DNA of 64,000 nucleotides from Pictodentalium vernedei (GCA_031216915.1 CM062289.1:392858674-392922673); one strand, 5' to 3'; positions 22,690-34,523 are shown, counted from the first letter of the stretch. Program-made: numbers and translations. The notes: generated by a model from the letters alone, not told the origin.

Positions 22690-23380
22690 ACAATGAACAT
22701 ATTTTGTTATTTATAACGACAATTGCAAGGTACAAAATGGTAGGAATTGAGGGAGGGGGTCGCGGCTCTGGGATTCTGAGGAGATAAATATCACCAGAAA
22801 CACCACCTGTCAAGGGGAATAATCATCAAGAAAGAACAAAATGAACATTTTCATCTATGACTTAATTACCGCCCTTTAAATGCGCATCGTATTTTAAAAT
22901 ATTGTGTGTGCCATGTGGTCATACGCAATGAGGTAGTTTTAAGTTGGAAGGGGTTTTGCTTTTATCAAAAGTTTCGGAATGAAACTGCGATGTCCTTTCA
23001 TCAGCGAGTTTTGAGACAAAATGGTATCAAATTCGGCACATTTCTGTTCGAAATTTAAGAATCTCGTCCACTAAATTCGATTCAAGTCTCAGTAAACCGA
23101 ATTCAATCGAGTTTAGTGGAAAAGTTAAAGAATTTCGTACAGGATTGAGATTGTCTGTTCTATCTTATTCATTTTGGAATTTATCAGAACACCCATACTA
23201 TAAACACAGTATAGAAAATGTATAATTTATTGGTAGATACAGACATATTGTTACATAAGTGAGAACGAAAAATAACAAATGATTTCAGTTTAATAGTATT
23301 TGGAAAATGAAATAGCTGATCCCTAGCTTGGTCTCGTCGTTTGTAAATCAATTGGCTGGGCTTCGGACAAACGTACTCAT
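22690..23380. other. No recognisable feature in this part of the 3.0 kb intron
   Basis: Unique sequence. An open minus-strand frame (23184-23513) has no domain signature. Confidence 0.4.
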
Positions 23381-23394
23381 CTGTTGCAAGGGAT

Positions 23395-23960
23395 CTGATG
23401 ATGAAATATAAATATTCTACAGGCAAATAAATATCGCCAGTGTCAAGCAGAAATTCCACCAGGTGTAGCCATGGGACCGAGCCACTGGACTGAAAGGTTT
23501 TGTGGCAGAGCATTTATGGCTAGGCGATTGGGTGCCATTGATCCGAGATCAACACCCGTCAGGGCCGCCTTTCCAAAACACTTTACAACTTTTTAGTCCA
23601 GTGGCTGGGTCCCTGTACTATGCCTGCAAGCATGAAAATAAGCAATCTGTCATTTGCAAATGAGGTCCCCAGAGGGTGAATTTGCTGATGCTATGCCATA
23701 AAGTTGGCCAATTTATCCTCTGGGTTCCTCTTTTTGTTTAGGTTTGAGATCCCGATTCAGATTGAGGTTCACAGAGGGTAAATTTAGTGATGCTACCCTG
23801 CTGTGCAGGGTAGCATCACCAAAATCACCCTCTGGAGACCCCATTTTGCAGATGACAGTCTGCTTATTTTCTGGCTTGTATGCCTGGTGGAATTCCTGCT
23901 TGACAAAGGCGATATAAAATTAAATTCAAGCAGTTGCATCTTCACTGATCTTTCATCAGG
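23395..23960. repeat. Large imperfect foldback
   Basis: TATCGCCAGTGTCAAGCAGA and AATTCCACCAGG (23432-23463) pair with CCTGGTGGAATTCCTGCTTG near 23884-23905. A tighter hairpin, GGTAAATTTAGTGATGCTAC with its complement, lies at 23775-23835. GTCCAGTGGCTGGGTCCC-type repeats also occur inside. Confidence 0.55.
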
Positions 23961-24079
23961 GTACACAGAGACTAAAAAAACACACAAACTAGTACAGTTC
24001 ATCAGAATTTGGAGAAAAACTTCTGTAAATTTCGTTCTGACTACATCAACGTGGAGTAGGAAGAAATTCCCGTTGCAAA

Positions 24080-24720
24080 AGTGTAATTATTGAAGGAAAG
24101 TGCTTACGGTGAAACAGGTTCACAATAACGTAAATCCTGGTTAGCGTGACGTGATTGCAACATTTCACGCCACTATAATTCCCGTTTAGTGTAACAAGAG
24201 TGAAACATATCCTTCAAAAACTCCCGAGAAATCAAGAACTACTGGAAGACCTATACTGGGTAGGTACAAAGCTCTTTAATCCTGAATGTTTCTCAAGAAA
24301 CCGCGCAGATTTAGTTCATTGGAGCCAATGATAAATGCCTGGAATCAGAAAATAGGTAATCCCTGGACATGCTCTATGAACGTTTTAGTCGTGATGAACC
24401 TTCCAAATAATGTTCAGTCTAAAATATTTGGCATTGGTATGGAAGTTGCCACAGGTGTGAGTGTGCGTGTGTGTCAAATTTACATTACTTGGAAATTTGA
24501 GGCCCTAAATTGGAAAAAAAGTTGGAAATTTCAGACAGGTCGATGGTTTATCTAAAAATGTTTAGAATTTGGCCAAATTATGGAGTTTTTCGACTGAAAA
24601 GTAGTGAAAGTTCTCCAGAAAATTGAAAAGTGGTAAAAACCTCAGTTAGTTTAATTTGTAGTTGGAATTTGTGACTACCAAGAGACTCAGTGGCATAATT
24701 TACAGGTAAGGGGGACGGTG
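24080..24720. other. No recognisable feature
   Basis: Unique AT-rich intron sequence; the ORF at 24286-24555 shows no family features. Confidence 0.4.
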
Positions 24721-24724
24721 TATC

Positions 24725-24902
24725 TTAAAACCTTGCCTAAAGAATCCGACAGCGGAATTTATAAATTCAGCAGCTAAAAAACAATTTCTACAAAACCATA
24801 TCACGCTGCATGATATGGTTTCGTTGAAAGTGTTTGAAAGAAAATAAAAATAATAATTTACATAACAAAATCTGATATCGTGTTCGTTGGGTAAAGGGTT
24901 AA
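24725..24902 (+). mobile_element. TTAA hairpin MITE, subfamily B, core deleted
   Basis: The outer arms match subfamily B, but the palindrome collapses to ACCATATCACGCTGCATGAT, lacking the GGAACGAGCTCG core. It ends at a TTAA shared with the next element. Confidence 0.78.
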
Positions 24903-25135
24903 CCTTTTACCCAACGCAGACGATATCAAAATTTATTTAAAATATCGTTTTTTCAAAAAATTTCAACAAAACCATATCATGTGACCCCTCGTTGGAACGA
25001 GCTCGACGAGCTCGTTCCAACGAGGGATCACATGATATGGTTTTGTTGAAAATTTTTGGAAAATAATATTTCTTCAACTGCTGAATTTGCATATTACGCG
25101 GGCGGATTCGGGCGATTCGTTGGGTAAAGGGTTAA
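24899..25135 (-). mobile_element. TTAA hairpin MITE, subfamily B
   Basis: TTAACCTTTTACCCAACGCA starts it and ATTCGTTGGGTAAAGGGTTA ends it. The arms AACCATATCATGTGACCCCT surround the same core GGAACGAGCTCGACGAGC. The flanking subterminal sequence differs from subfamily A. Confidence 0.9.
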
Positions 25136-25160
25136 AACCTGTAGTTGGAAAAATTTGACT

Positions 25161-25182
25161 GGGGGGGGGGGGGGGGGGGGGG
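25161..25182 (+). repeat. Poly-G run
   Basis: About 22 consecutive G residues. Length is unreliable in assemblies. Confidence 0.9.
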
Positions 25183-25665
25183 TACTAATGAAGTTCCAAC
25201 TTTTTAGAAATTATGTTATGGTATTCGAATATTTGCCTAGGGGGAGGAGGCGGGTGTGCAATTGTAAATTTATAGGTGGACCCCACCTCTCAAAGACCCT
25301 TAGCAGCTTCCCTGGGCATTTGTGACGCAAGGATATATTCTAAAGTGGGACGAATTTTGACAATGGAGTGAACTTGGCAGGTATGGCGGAGTAAAGGTGT
25401 GAGAGTTTCTGAAAGCCAGGGAGTATTCAGTATTGCCTGACGAATTCGCCATAACTATTCAACTATTCGCATTCAGACAGTGCTGGGACGAACCCGGCAG
25501 GAAAGCTGGAAGAGCTGCTTTCTGGCATAACTGTGAAATTCGTCCGACTGTACTGGTTCATCCCGATTTAAGATCAATAAACGAATAAATCAGTATAAAC
25601 GAATAAAGAAAAAATAGCTGAGCGACAAGAAAAAATAAGATTTAGCTAAACAAAATAGAACACAC

Positions 25666-25835
25666 CTTGTGTATCTCATCACAGAACACATTTTGACGCG
25701 CATTGTCTCGGTAAATTTCTCACGAAAACTCTTCATATTTGATACAACTCTGTTGAGATGTGCAATATCCTCCTCCGTCCTCTCTTCTATTGGTTTGACG
25801 GTGATTGCTTGCACCCATAAGGGAACATGCGCACT
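25666..25835 (-). CDS. CNBD2: CNBD2-like gene, exon entering the first cNMP domain
   Basis: This exon is 170 bp and runs from a TTTTTCAG acceptor to an AAG|GTGTG donor, phase 0 to phase 2. It encodes 56 full codons plus two bases. Visible landmarks are EERTEEDIAHLNRVVSNMKS and then FREKFTETMRVKMCSVMRYT, the helix that leads into the first beta strands of a cyclic-nucleotide-binding domain. The two overhanging bases AG join the A that starts the next exon to give Arg, continuing into CDQGRVVLRQGH. Confidence 0.88.
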
Positions 25836-25854
25836 CTGAAAAATATATAGAGGA

Positions 25855-26575
25855 TATGGAATGAGTGTTTTTCTTATATAATATTTATGAAACGAGACTA
25901 AGAATTTTCCGTTTTGGCGAGCCCAAACGGAAAATTCGGACGAGTTTCATAAATATTATATGAGAAAAACACTCATTTCATATTCTGTTTATCATATGAC
26001 ACACACACGCACAAATTAGCCACTTTGTATGACTTTTTAACCCATCACCTAACTTGAGTTGCAGACGGCACTTGGAAAAAACATCCTCGTATAACTGAAA
26101 ATTTTCACTTTTTGCTTCCAAAAAATAGGTTATGACCCCTCATTGGAACGAGCTCGTCGAGCTCGTTCCAATGAGGGATCATAACCTATGCTTTGGAAGC
26201 AAAAAGTTAAAATATAAAAAAAATGAATGGCGTTTTTCTTGTAGGTAAACGATTAATACAATATAACCCACCCTAAATAGGACAAATAACGTAAATTCTC
26301 CCAAATGAAATTATGCAAATGTCACCCAGTTGTATTTTGTTTAGTCAATCAAATTGTCCAGTTTTGAAATTGACCAATAAAAGCTCTCAACTCTAATTAT
26401 GCAAATTATGAAAATGTGGCCCAGTTTTATTTTGTTCAGCCAATCAAATTGTTTAGTTTTGAAACTGACCAATGAAATTGACGGAAGACTTTATTTATCA
26501 CTGATCAATATGAAAACAAAATATCAAATGTTTTAAAGTGAACAAAACGGACGAGTCATATGATAAAATAAAATA
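25855..26575. mobile_element. Hairpin-bearing repeat family I
   Basis: A near-perfect foldback at 25868-25985 (TTATATAATATTTATGAAAC with its complement, loop near GGCGAGCC) is followed by sequence that also forms the left edge of the window (1-115). A subfamily A MITE sits within it. A duplicated motif TTTTGTTTAGTCAATCAAAT also occurs. Confidence 0.65.
26037..26256 (-). mobile_element. TTAA hairpin MITE, subfamily A variant
   Basis: TTAACCCATCACCTAACTTG starts it and TAGGTAAACGATTAA ends it. The core is CATTGGAACGAGCTCGTCGA. Confidence 0.85.
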
Positions 26576-26737
26576 TCCCCGTGATTCCTGAATTCCAAAC
26601 TTTATAGTAAGTGAAAGATTGCCTGGATTCCAAACTTTACTTTATAGTAAGTGAAAGGTTGCCTAGATTCCAAACTTTATGGTTAGTGAAAGCGTGTCTG
26701 AATTCCACTCTACACAGTTACTGAATTATTGTTTATT

Positions 26738-27066
26738 ATTACTATTTATTGGTGTTAAGGTCTGTTTAAGATGGCTAATCATGACCACGACAGTTTTACG
26801 AGTGGAGGAAGCCCGAGTACCCGGAGAGTACCGCCGAGCAACGGCGGGCAATTGTCGGCTTCCCAACATACTAACTCCACACAAGCAGTGTTAGCATTGG
26901 CTGAAGACAAGTGCATCATCGACGTTTAAGACGCCTTAGTACACAAGGCCACCGTGCTCACACGTGGGCAATGGGCTGAAGTGTCTTGCCTAACCGCGGG
27001 TGGGATTCGACCGAGGACCTCTCGGCTTGCAGCCGTCACCACTACCTACTGAGCCACCGCGCCGCC
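26738..27066 (-). mobile_element. SINE with eroded tRNA-like head type 1
   Basis: The tail ACTATTTATTGGTGTTAAGG, the body, and the head TAGTAGGTGGGTGACGGCTG-like on the minus strand are present. Part of the CCTTGGGCAAG region is deleted. Confidence 0.8.
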
Positions 27067-27244
27067 ACATAGTTGCTGAAAGAGTGCTTAGATTGCAAAT
27101 TGTATGATAGTTAGTGAAAGGGTGCTTAGGTTACAAACTGTATAGTCACCGAAAATGTGCCTGGATTCCAAACTGTATAGCTCGTAAATAGAGCGGCAGC
27201 CTGGATTCCAAACTGTATAGCCAGTGAATGGGTGCCTGGAGTTC

Positions 27245-27390
27245 ACACTATATACTCTAAAATCAGGTGAGTTAAAAATCAACCCATATCAGCTGGGTTG
27301 AGTGAATATGAACCCAAATGGGTTCATATTCACTCAACCCAGATGATTTGGGTTAATTTTTACCCCTACTGATTTTAGAGCGCAGTAACT
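27245..27390. mobile_element. Hairpin MITE family E, copy 2
   Basis: CTCTAAAATCAGGTGAGTTA starts it and CTACTGATTTTAGAG ends it. The inner arms are GGGTTGAGTGAATATGAACC and the complement. It is the best preserved copy, inserted in the minisatellite. Confidence 0.82.
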
Positions 27391-27984
27391 GAAAGGGTGC
27401 CTGGATTCCAAACTGTGTAATTAAGTGAACGGGTGACTGGATTCCCAACTTCACAGTTAATAAAGGATTAAGATTCCCCTATGTAGGTTATTCTTTTTTC
27501 ACCGCAAATTGTCTGGCATTCTCGTCCCTGTTGGCCACCGGATTCGCCCTTCACCCTTGCATTCCGTATATTATTGACAAATCTATTGTTACGCTCTCAC
27601 CTTGACACTTGAAGATGAGGAATGCAATGGTGGGGCTCGAATCGGGGTAGTCTGGCTGAACCAGGCCTCGACCACATCAAACACCATCCGCTCAGGCAGA
27701 AGATGATCTATTTTCAGGACGATTAAATGAATTCACGATGTTGCACTAGTATTTTTCTACTCTTTCCGACGTCTTTTCTTCTCTTCATTTTTTCCTTTTT
27801 CTTCTCTATCTGCATCTCTGTTTCTTACCTTCTTTCTTGCTAGGGGAAGACAGGAAGACATCCAATCTGGCTATGCCTTCCCCTGTCGGTATAAAGACAT
27901 CTTTACACAGACACAGAAAAGGAATTTTATACTTTTTGCCACGTATATTGTAATCATATATGTTGTAAATATGTGCATTATAAA

Positions 27985-28139
27985 GAGAGTAATCAATTTG
28001 TTTTGAGCGTTACGGTAAATAATTCATTGAGAGACGGGACTGTTTCGTAAATCACTCGGGCTACGCCCTCGTGATTTACTCACGTCCCGTCTCTCGATGA
28101 ATTATTTACCGTAACGCTCAAAACAAATTGATTACTCTG
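27985..28139. repeat. 155 bp near-perfect palindrome
   Basis: AGAGTAATCAATTTGTTTTG with CGTTACGGTAAATAATTCAT and GAGAGACGGGAC pairs with an almost exact complement. The centre is CGTAAATCACTCGGGCTACG. It is one of the longest hairpins in the window. Confidence 0.88.
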
Positions 28140-28870
28140 TTTATTACATGACATTTGGAATAAAGAGGTCGTTTACTATAATAATTCAACCCAAACTATT
28201 GTCAGATATAATCCAATTTAGTGTTAACACGGAAACATTTCTAAAATTAGCAGGAAGGAAATACGAAATAGTCCTGTCTCGAGGCGAATTATATACCGTA
28301 ACTTGCCGTAAGAATGGGTCACTCTCTTTAGTAAATGACATTTTAGACCAAAATGTCTTTCATTAAAAATAATTCAACACAAAATATTCGCAAATGCAAC
28401 TCTGAAATACTTCTGAAATTAGCGCGTATAAATACATCGCTTTCTGTGTCAAATCTTCGATTGGAAATGGCTCAGTTTTATTTTTGTGACTTTCGTTCGA
28501 TATTTTACTATTTTATGTGGCGTTCCTGTCGCATTTGGGGAATGGCATTCAGCCATAAGATAAAACATTTCTATTTGGATTTTGTCAACTGTGCTAACGA
28601 ACCTGTTCATAGAGGAAAGAAAGGATTTTTAAAAATATTCAGAAGGAAAATTCATTTTAATTAACTGATGTGGAACTGGAAAACAAACACCAGCGATAAA
28701 CAAAAACAAAAATAGTTCCGGTGGAGGCGTGGCTTATATACGTCAGTCGTTCCAAAGTTACTACTGAAGTGACATAATTCACTCGTGACATTACCACTTT
28801 TTAATCAACATAAAATTCAATGCAAAACGAACTGAGGAATGTAATAAATGTAAATTGTGTTATGTATATC
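28140..28870. other. No recognisable feature
   Basis: Unique AT-rich intron sequence. The plus-strand ORFs at 28148-28664 have no domain signature or splice context. Confidence 0.4.
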
Positions 28871-28936
28871 GTCGCCTGGGTGCTAGAATGTTCTATGTCC
28901 CCTATGGGACATAGAACATTCTAGCACTCAGCCGAC
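28871..28936. repeat. Palindrome related to family F1
   Basis: GTGCTAGAATGTTCTATGTC with its complement around CCCTAT. The TTCTATGTSCC motif recalls family F1 but the outer arms differ. Confidence 0.78.
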
Positions 28937-29135
28937 ATTATGTGTACTGACGAATAAAATATATCTATCTAAAGGATGCTCTTCCCTCAAACAAGAAATC
29001 TAAAGTTTGAGAGAAAATAAGTGGAGCACAATGATATATAAGTAAGATGAAAGCCTCTAGATTTTATTGGTTTTTATAATCTCGTTTCTTCTAAAATTTC
29101 CGGCCGAATGGAATTAGGCAGAGGATTTCACATCG

Positions 29136-29170
29136 AATCGAATCGAATCGAATCTCGAATCGAATCTCAA
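29136..29170 (+). repeat. (ATCGA)n short tandem
   Basis: Repeats of AATCG occur, with related ATTCGAATCG motifs at 29430-29465. Confidence 0.7.
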
Positions 29171-29512
29171 GTTGAACATAGTGCATCTTCTTACAACCGA
29201 AAATATCGTCAGTCTTCACTCAAGTATTTAATGCAATAGGGCTTTGTCTGTTTTGGTAAATAAAAAAAAATAAATAAAAAATATCAGAATATTCCACAAC
29301 GGAGTCAAAGTAGTTTGGTAAGCGGAACCTTCTCCGTACAGGAGACCTGGTGATAGAAGAGTTCAAGAATAGACACTTGGTAGGATTTGGGGAACATTTC
29401 GACGATTCGAAATTTTTCAAATCAGCGCGATTCGATTCGAATCGAATCATTGGACAATTACGAATCGAATTCCGAAGCATCGCAGGACATTAATTTGAGA
29501 ACTGGGATGACC

Positions 29513-29516
29513 CCCC

Positions 29517-29549
<33 letters not shown>
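29513..29549 (+). repeat. Poly-C with (CA)n
   Basis: About 20 C residues are followed by ACACACACACACA. Confidence 0.9.
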
Positions 29550-29657
29550 AGGCACTGGTCATTATTCCCACCGCCAGCGAATAGGCTGATCAAAAGCAGT
29601 TCTTTGCGAGAGACCGACACGAGAGCAGATGCACCAAGCAGTGCTGGCAAACTGTAA

Positions 29658-30320
29658 TTAACCCTTTGAACCCTGCACACTAAAAACTAAAGTGTTAAAA
29701 CTGACACTTTCAATGTGTTAAACCCATTCTAACTCTTAGGGTTTGATTTTAACACTCAATGTGCAATGCTTTTAGCACTTAGACATTACAATCGTCAGAC
29801 ATCTGAAACTTGAATGGATGGCACTTCCCATGTGTCTAGCATTGGTGGTTCTTCCAGAATCGTCCATAATTTGATTTGCGCTTGGTGGGTACATAATTAA
29901 AAGGACACAATGCAGATGACGCGGATCAGGCTCGAGAGTTCGAGCCTGATCCGCGTCATCTGCGTTGTTTCCTTTTAAGTGTCGCGACATTACACTTGTC
30001 GAGTGGTATTATTGTCACACCTGTCAAGTTCTGGGATATCTACACTTGAACAAAGTGCTAGTTCAGCACTTAGTAAGTGTTAAATACAGCACTTCAAGTG
30101 TAGTTTTTAACACTTTAGTTTTTAGCATGTGGTGGTATCTCCCATGTCAGTTTAATGGCAGCAATTGGAAGAGTCCATAATGTTCATTATTTGGAGATAG
30201 ACCAGCCTTAAGGCAGCACGTTGAAAATATTCATTGGTCTACTCCACACATTCACTCAACAGCCACCATACACAATGAAATTATGACGCTTCGTGTTCCT
30301 GGCCGAAAAAAGGGTCTCAG
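29658..30320. mobile_element. TTAA hairpin MITE family J, split by element K
   Basis: TTAACCCTTTGAACCC at 29658 and GTGGTATCTCCCATG from 30132 are contiguous in the uninterrupted copy at 38761. The hairpin GCACGTTGAAA and degenerate right end follow. Confidence 0.7.
29676..30131 (+). mobile_element. Element K (456 bp MITE), copy 1
   Basis: The terminal inverted repeats are CACACTAAAAACTAAAGTGT and AACACTTTAGTTTTTAGCAT. Many AAGTGT/ACACTT half-sites lie near both ends. The central hairpin arm is GCAGATGACGCGGATCAGGC. An inverted, nearly identical copy is at 48892-49346. Confidence 0.87.
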
Positions 30321-30329
30321 AATCAAATG

Positions 30330-31102
30330 CCATATCCAGGGCGGGGTGGGGTAAGTGGAGGGGGACAAGACCCCAAAACATTGTACCAGTGCAAGTTTCA
30401 CACAACGTGCAGTCCAACAATGGTCTCCAATATTGGGTCAACACACGTTCCAAATGCCTCAAATTCATTCTTAGAAAACTAAAGATTGAAAAAAGTTCTC
30501 GGGGGCGGGCTAGTCCTAACTAGGACTTTTAGTCGGGGCATACGACCGCCATTCAAATATCATGCTTGCCCCCGCTCCACCACCCATACTGGCCAGGACA
30601 CCCCCTATTATAGAATGCTGGAAACGCGCTTGGTGCCTGTTCCCTTCACGACCACCAGAAAACAAGATCCTTGTTTATAGCTTTATACTAGAACCCAAGC
30701 CTGGTAAATAAAAAACTCCAGAGTCAAGATGAATTTCTAATTTTCAATTGAGATCAAACAAGTGCGTGATACATAAATAAATTCTACCGTACTAATTCAT
30801 TATGAAGTTATCATTTTGTTTATGAAAAACACTAAATATAAGTACTGTGTAAACAAACTAAACAATATCAATCAATTTAAAACTGAATATCAATGCCGGA
30901 CTACTGTTTACAGATTCACTGTTTATTCTAGTACTTGATCGCATAAGAGTGTACTTGACATAAATCATTATAAATTGACGTTTAACTGCTTGCTTACTGC
31001 TGACAGATATACTGCCCAATACAGCAAATCTCTCTCAGCAATTTTGCTCTGTCAACTGAATCGACTTGTAATTCTTGTTTTTTAATATTTATTGGTGTTG
31101 AA
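30330..31102. other. No recognisable feature
   Basis: Unique intron sequence. Confidence 0.35.
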
Positions 31103-31106
31103 GGTA

Positions 31107-31686
31107 GGGCTGCACGGTATATCGATAAACCGATATATACCGGAATTCAAACCAATATCGATTGAATACCGGTGTAATTACAAAAAATATCGGTTTATCG
31201 TCATTATTCATTTATCCACAATTTAATTTTCTATATGTCTTGAGTTTTTTAACGCTTGTAGCTCCGAATGAATAATATTATCCCTTTATCCAAGGAATCG
31301 CCCGCATGTGCCCACGTAACATACAAATTCAGCAGCTGAAAAAATAATTTTAAAAAATTTCAACAAAACTATATCAAGTGAACCCTCATTGGAACGAGCT
31401 CGTTGAGCTCGTTCCAATGAGGGCTTCACATGATATTATTTTATAGACTTTTTTTGGAAAAATCTGATAAAATAATTTTTAAAATAATAAATTTTGGTAT
31501 CGCCTGCGTCGGGTAAAGGTTTTTCGAACCGCATCACCAAGGCATGCTGTTTCGTTCCAACTGTGATGCCTTAAGTCTCGATTGTGGTACTTATGTTCAT
31601 ATATCTGAACAGTTTTCGATATACCAGTACACCGCGGTATTTTTTTGAATATCGACACCGGTATTCAGTTTTGAATATCGTGCAGC
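31107..31686. mobile_element. hAT-like MITE with GGCTGCACG termini
   Basis: The left end AGGGCTGCACGGTATATCGA is matched by the right end GAATATCGTGCAGCC. The interior is rich in TATCG and ACCGGTAT motifs. Similar GGCTGCACGATAT ends are known from hAT non-autonomous elements. GTTGAA-like sequence flanks both sides, but an exact 8 bp duplication is not certain. It carries a subfamily B MITE. Confidence 0.6.
31278..31520 (+). mobile_element. TTAA hairpin MITE, subfamily B, diverged ends
   Basis: CCCTTTATCCAAGGAATCGC to GCGTCGGGTAAAGG. The core CATTGGAACGAGCTCGTTGA and complement are intact. It is nested in the hAT-like element. Confidence 0.82.
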
Positions 31687-31710
31687 CGGTTGAATGCCAG
31701 TTTCTGCATT

Positions 31711-32116
31711 AACCCTTAACTTGCCACGCCCACTTTATCCATATTTGAAGGGCCTCTATGTACACCCGTATGCGAGGAAGTTTAATCAAATTTATGACAC
31801 ACTTGAAACTCTATCATCTGATTAAATTCTCTGAGCCCTTTCCACCAATATTTATTGGTGTTTTTTTAAGGTCACAAACTTCTGCATAATGGCTAATCAT
31901 GACCACGACAGTTAACCCTTATACTGCCACGCCCACTTTATCAATATTTGAAGGACCTCTATGTACACCTGTATGCGAGAAAGTTTAATCAAATTTATGA
32001 CACACTTGAAACTCTATCATCTGATTAAATTCTCGGAGCCCTTTCCATCAATATTTATTGGTGTTTTTTAAGGCCACATACTTCTGCACAATGGCTAATC
32101 GTGACCACGACAGTTT
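31711..32116 (+). repeat. Tandem duplication of a 203 bp segment
   Basis: Both units start TTAACCCTTA, contain GCCACGCCCACTTTATC and TGTACACC, then run into a SINE tail and stop at CATGACCACGACAGTT. The second unit continues into the whole SINE. The unit spans two different elements, so it is a duplication after insertion. Confidence 0.75.
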
Positions 32117-32519
32117 TACGGGTGGAGGAAGCCGGAGTACCCGGAGAGAACCACCGAGCAACGGCGAGCAACTGTCAGCAATAACATACTAACTCCACAC
32201 AAGCAGGGTTAGCATTGGTTGAAGACAGGTGCACCATCGACGTGCAGTACGCCTTAGTACACAGCGTCACCGTACCCCCACGTGGGCAATGGGGGTGAAG
32301 TGTCTTGCCCAAGCACACAACGCGGTTGCCGCAGGTGGGATTCGAACCGAGAACCTGTCGGCTTGCAGCCTGCACCTCTACCTACTGAGCCACCGCGCCC
32401 CGCCCTTTCCATCAATTAATCAGATGGTAGGTTTGACATGCACATACCAGAACGTACAGATACTCATAATAAAATACGTGACAATAGTCGCTTTCGGCAG
32501 CGAAAGTGTTAATACCTCA
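31914..32519. mobile_element. TTAA hairpin MITE family L, split by a SINE
   Basis: TTAACCCTTATACTGCCACG starts it and GCAGCGAAAGTGTTAA ends it (32519). The intact family member at 52757-52998 shows the same ends and centre. Confidence 0.75.
32052..32403 (-). mobile_element. SINE with tRNA-like head type 1
   Basis: The tail, body and complete head (box B GGTTCGAATCCC on the minus strand) are present. It lies at the centre of the family L palindrome. Confidence 0.9.
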
Positions 32520-33530
32520 TGGCTAACAATTTTCTTCATTGGAAGAGATTTCGGGAAAGTTAGCTCTCCTTAATTTCCGAAAGCTGTCAAAAATATTAAC
32601 ACCAATGGTATAGGAATTTCATTTTAAAATTGAAATTTCGAGATGTTAGCGAATTTGTATCATCGAGGTGGGCATCATTTCACAAACTTAATGCATTCTT
32701 CTGAAAAGGAGTACAAAAATACAGAAGCTGGCTTTTTCCAGTTTTTCACCCAATCAGCCTGAACACACCGCATTCTGATCTAGATTGATTTGGAAGCTGT
32801 GATGACAGCCGATAAATCGAATTTCAATTTAATGTTGTTTTTTTTTTTCAAATCCACCAAAATTAACGAGATGAGTTCCCACTTTGAAGCGAATATCTCT
32901 CAGATAAAGGCAGTTAATTTTTTGAAAATACGAATAAATAACCTATTTCAGTTAAACGTTTCAATATTATTGTCTGTTGAAAGCCATTCAAAAAGAAGAA
33001 AACGGCGTTTTCCCCATGTTTTGATGTTCTGTATTTTTGTCTGTAGATTACATCAACGGTGTGAGCATCGTGACATATCATACAGACAGTGTCCCTTCCA
33101 TTCATATAAAAGTCTAAGGGGTGAGATTTACTAATTTTTTTTCCTGGGAAAAATAAAACTTGAAAATTCCTGTAAAAACACATTTCGATTCGCTAAAGAA
33201 AGGGCCAAAGTGGATACTTTGGTGTTGGTTGGTGAAATACTGATAGATATTCTTAATGACAGATTATCAGTGAACAAGTTGCTTCTAATTAGCTTCCTTT
33301 AAAAATCCATTTTTTACTCTTGTTACTTTTAATAAATGAAAACAACAGACAGCTCAGAGAGCTGTCTGTTGTTTTCGTTTATTAAAAGTAACAAAAGGAA
33401 ACATGACTTATTTTCTACTGATGTTATAGGTTTTTTTTCAACAACTACTTGCTTTTTAATTGGACCTTCATCGCTCAACTAATAATTTTCAAGGGAGATA
33501 ACTTTATCGAAAGTCGATTTTCATGAAAAT
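32515..33530 (-). mobile_element. Long repeat family G, copy 2
   Basis: This is an inverted relative of 16185-17040. It includes CAACAGACAGCTCAGAGAGC at the hairpin (33343-33385) and ends TCGAAAGTCGATTTTCATG. Confidence 0.75.
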
Positions 33531-33534
33531 ATTT

Positions 33535-33860
33535 ATTTATTTATTAAGGTTTAACGACACTTTAACAGTCAAGGTCATATCGTGTCGGTGACAGTTTTAC
33601 GGATGGAGGAAGCCGGAGTACCCGGAGAGAATCACCGAGCAACGACGAGCAGCTGCCAGCTCCCCAACATCGTAACTCCGTACTGCAGCACAGGAAGGGT
33701 TAGATTGGTTGAAGACATGCACACCATCGACGTGCAGTACGCCTTAGTACACGGCGTCATCGTGCTCCACATGTGGACAATCGGGGTTAACTGCTTTGCC
33801 CAAGGACACAACACGGGAGTCCAAATCGATCGCTCAGACGGTCACCCATCCAATTCATGA
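33535..33860 (-). mobile_element. SINE with truncated 5S-type head
   Basis: The body is intact. On the minus strand the head keeps GGATGGGTGACCGTCTGAGC, the part of the 5S-derived head nearest the body. Confidence 0.8.
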
Positions 33861-33867
33861 CAATATA

Positions 33868-34062
33868 AGTCACAGATGTACATCATGGCCGCACCATGGC
33901 TATGAAGTCAAGTTTAGCCCATCGTTTATACATAAGCTGCATAATGCGGATGACTTAATCCACCCCAGGTGATGATTACCGGGACCTATTTTACCAGGAA
34001 AAAAGAAACTTATTTACCAAAGTAAACGAGCACCGCTCCACTTCCAGAGGTTCCCAGGGGGA
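33868..34062 (-). mobile_element. Family M element
   Basis: It shares ATCGTTTATAC, CGGGACCTATTTTACCAG and CACTTCCAGAGGTTCCC-type motifs with the copies at 43.1, 55.9 and 60.6 kb. Confidence 0.6.
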
Positions 34063-34079
34063 CTTGTAGATCATTGATA

Positions 34080-34520
34080 TCTTGACCTGAATGATTATGA
34101 ATTTTTCATCAAATCCAATCATGGCTGCTATTATTCGTTATTGGATTTGATGGGAAGCATTTTTTGAAATATTCAACGTGTCAGGAATTAACGCATCTCA
34201 TGCCCGCGAACCCAGGTCACAGGAAAAACAACTTAAACGCGCAATAGTGTCAGATCTCTACTTTTATTCAGGTGTCACAATTCCAGTCAGAAAACGAATA
34301 TCACCGTGCCCATGCATGCACTCCAGGTTTACCAATGGTGTACATGTCGCACCTCGGAATACTTTGCTTCCAAAGTCATGCGTCACACAAAAATGCTTCT
34401 CTAGATTACCAAACTGGAAACAGACAGAAACATAATGTGCGGCTCTTACTTACAGCTACCAAAACCTTCATACTACGGTTCTTCGATTCAAAACTGTTTT
34501 CGTGGCTAACAAGTTTCGTC
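34080..34520. other. No recognisable feature
   Basis: Unique sequence with a weak local inverted repeat (AAATCCAATCATGGCTGC with ATTGGATTTGATGG). Confidence 0.4.
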
Positions 34521-34523
34521 GGA

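Larger units (their letters stand above)
26583..27470 (+). repeat. Minisatellite, about 42-47 bp unit, split by a SINE and a MITE
   Basis: About ten diverged units contain GCCTGGATTCCAAACTGTAT and TTAGTGAAAGGGTG. A SINE (26738-27066) and a family E MITE (27245-27390) interrupt it. The array resumes in register after each. Confidence 0.75.

Noticed and set aside
28148-28664. Two adjoining plus-strand ORFs
   Set aside because: No family motif, AT-driven composition, no convincing splice or start context.
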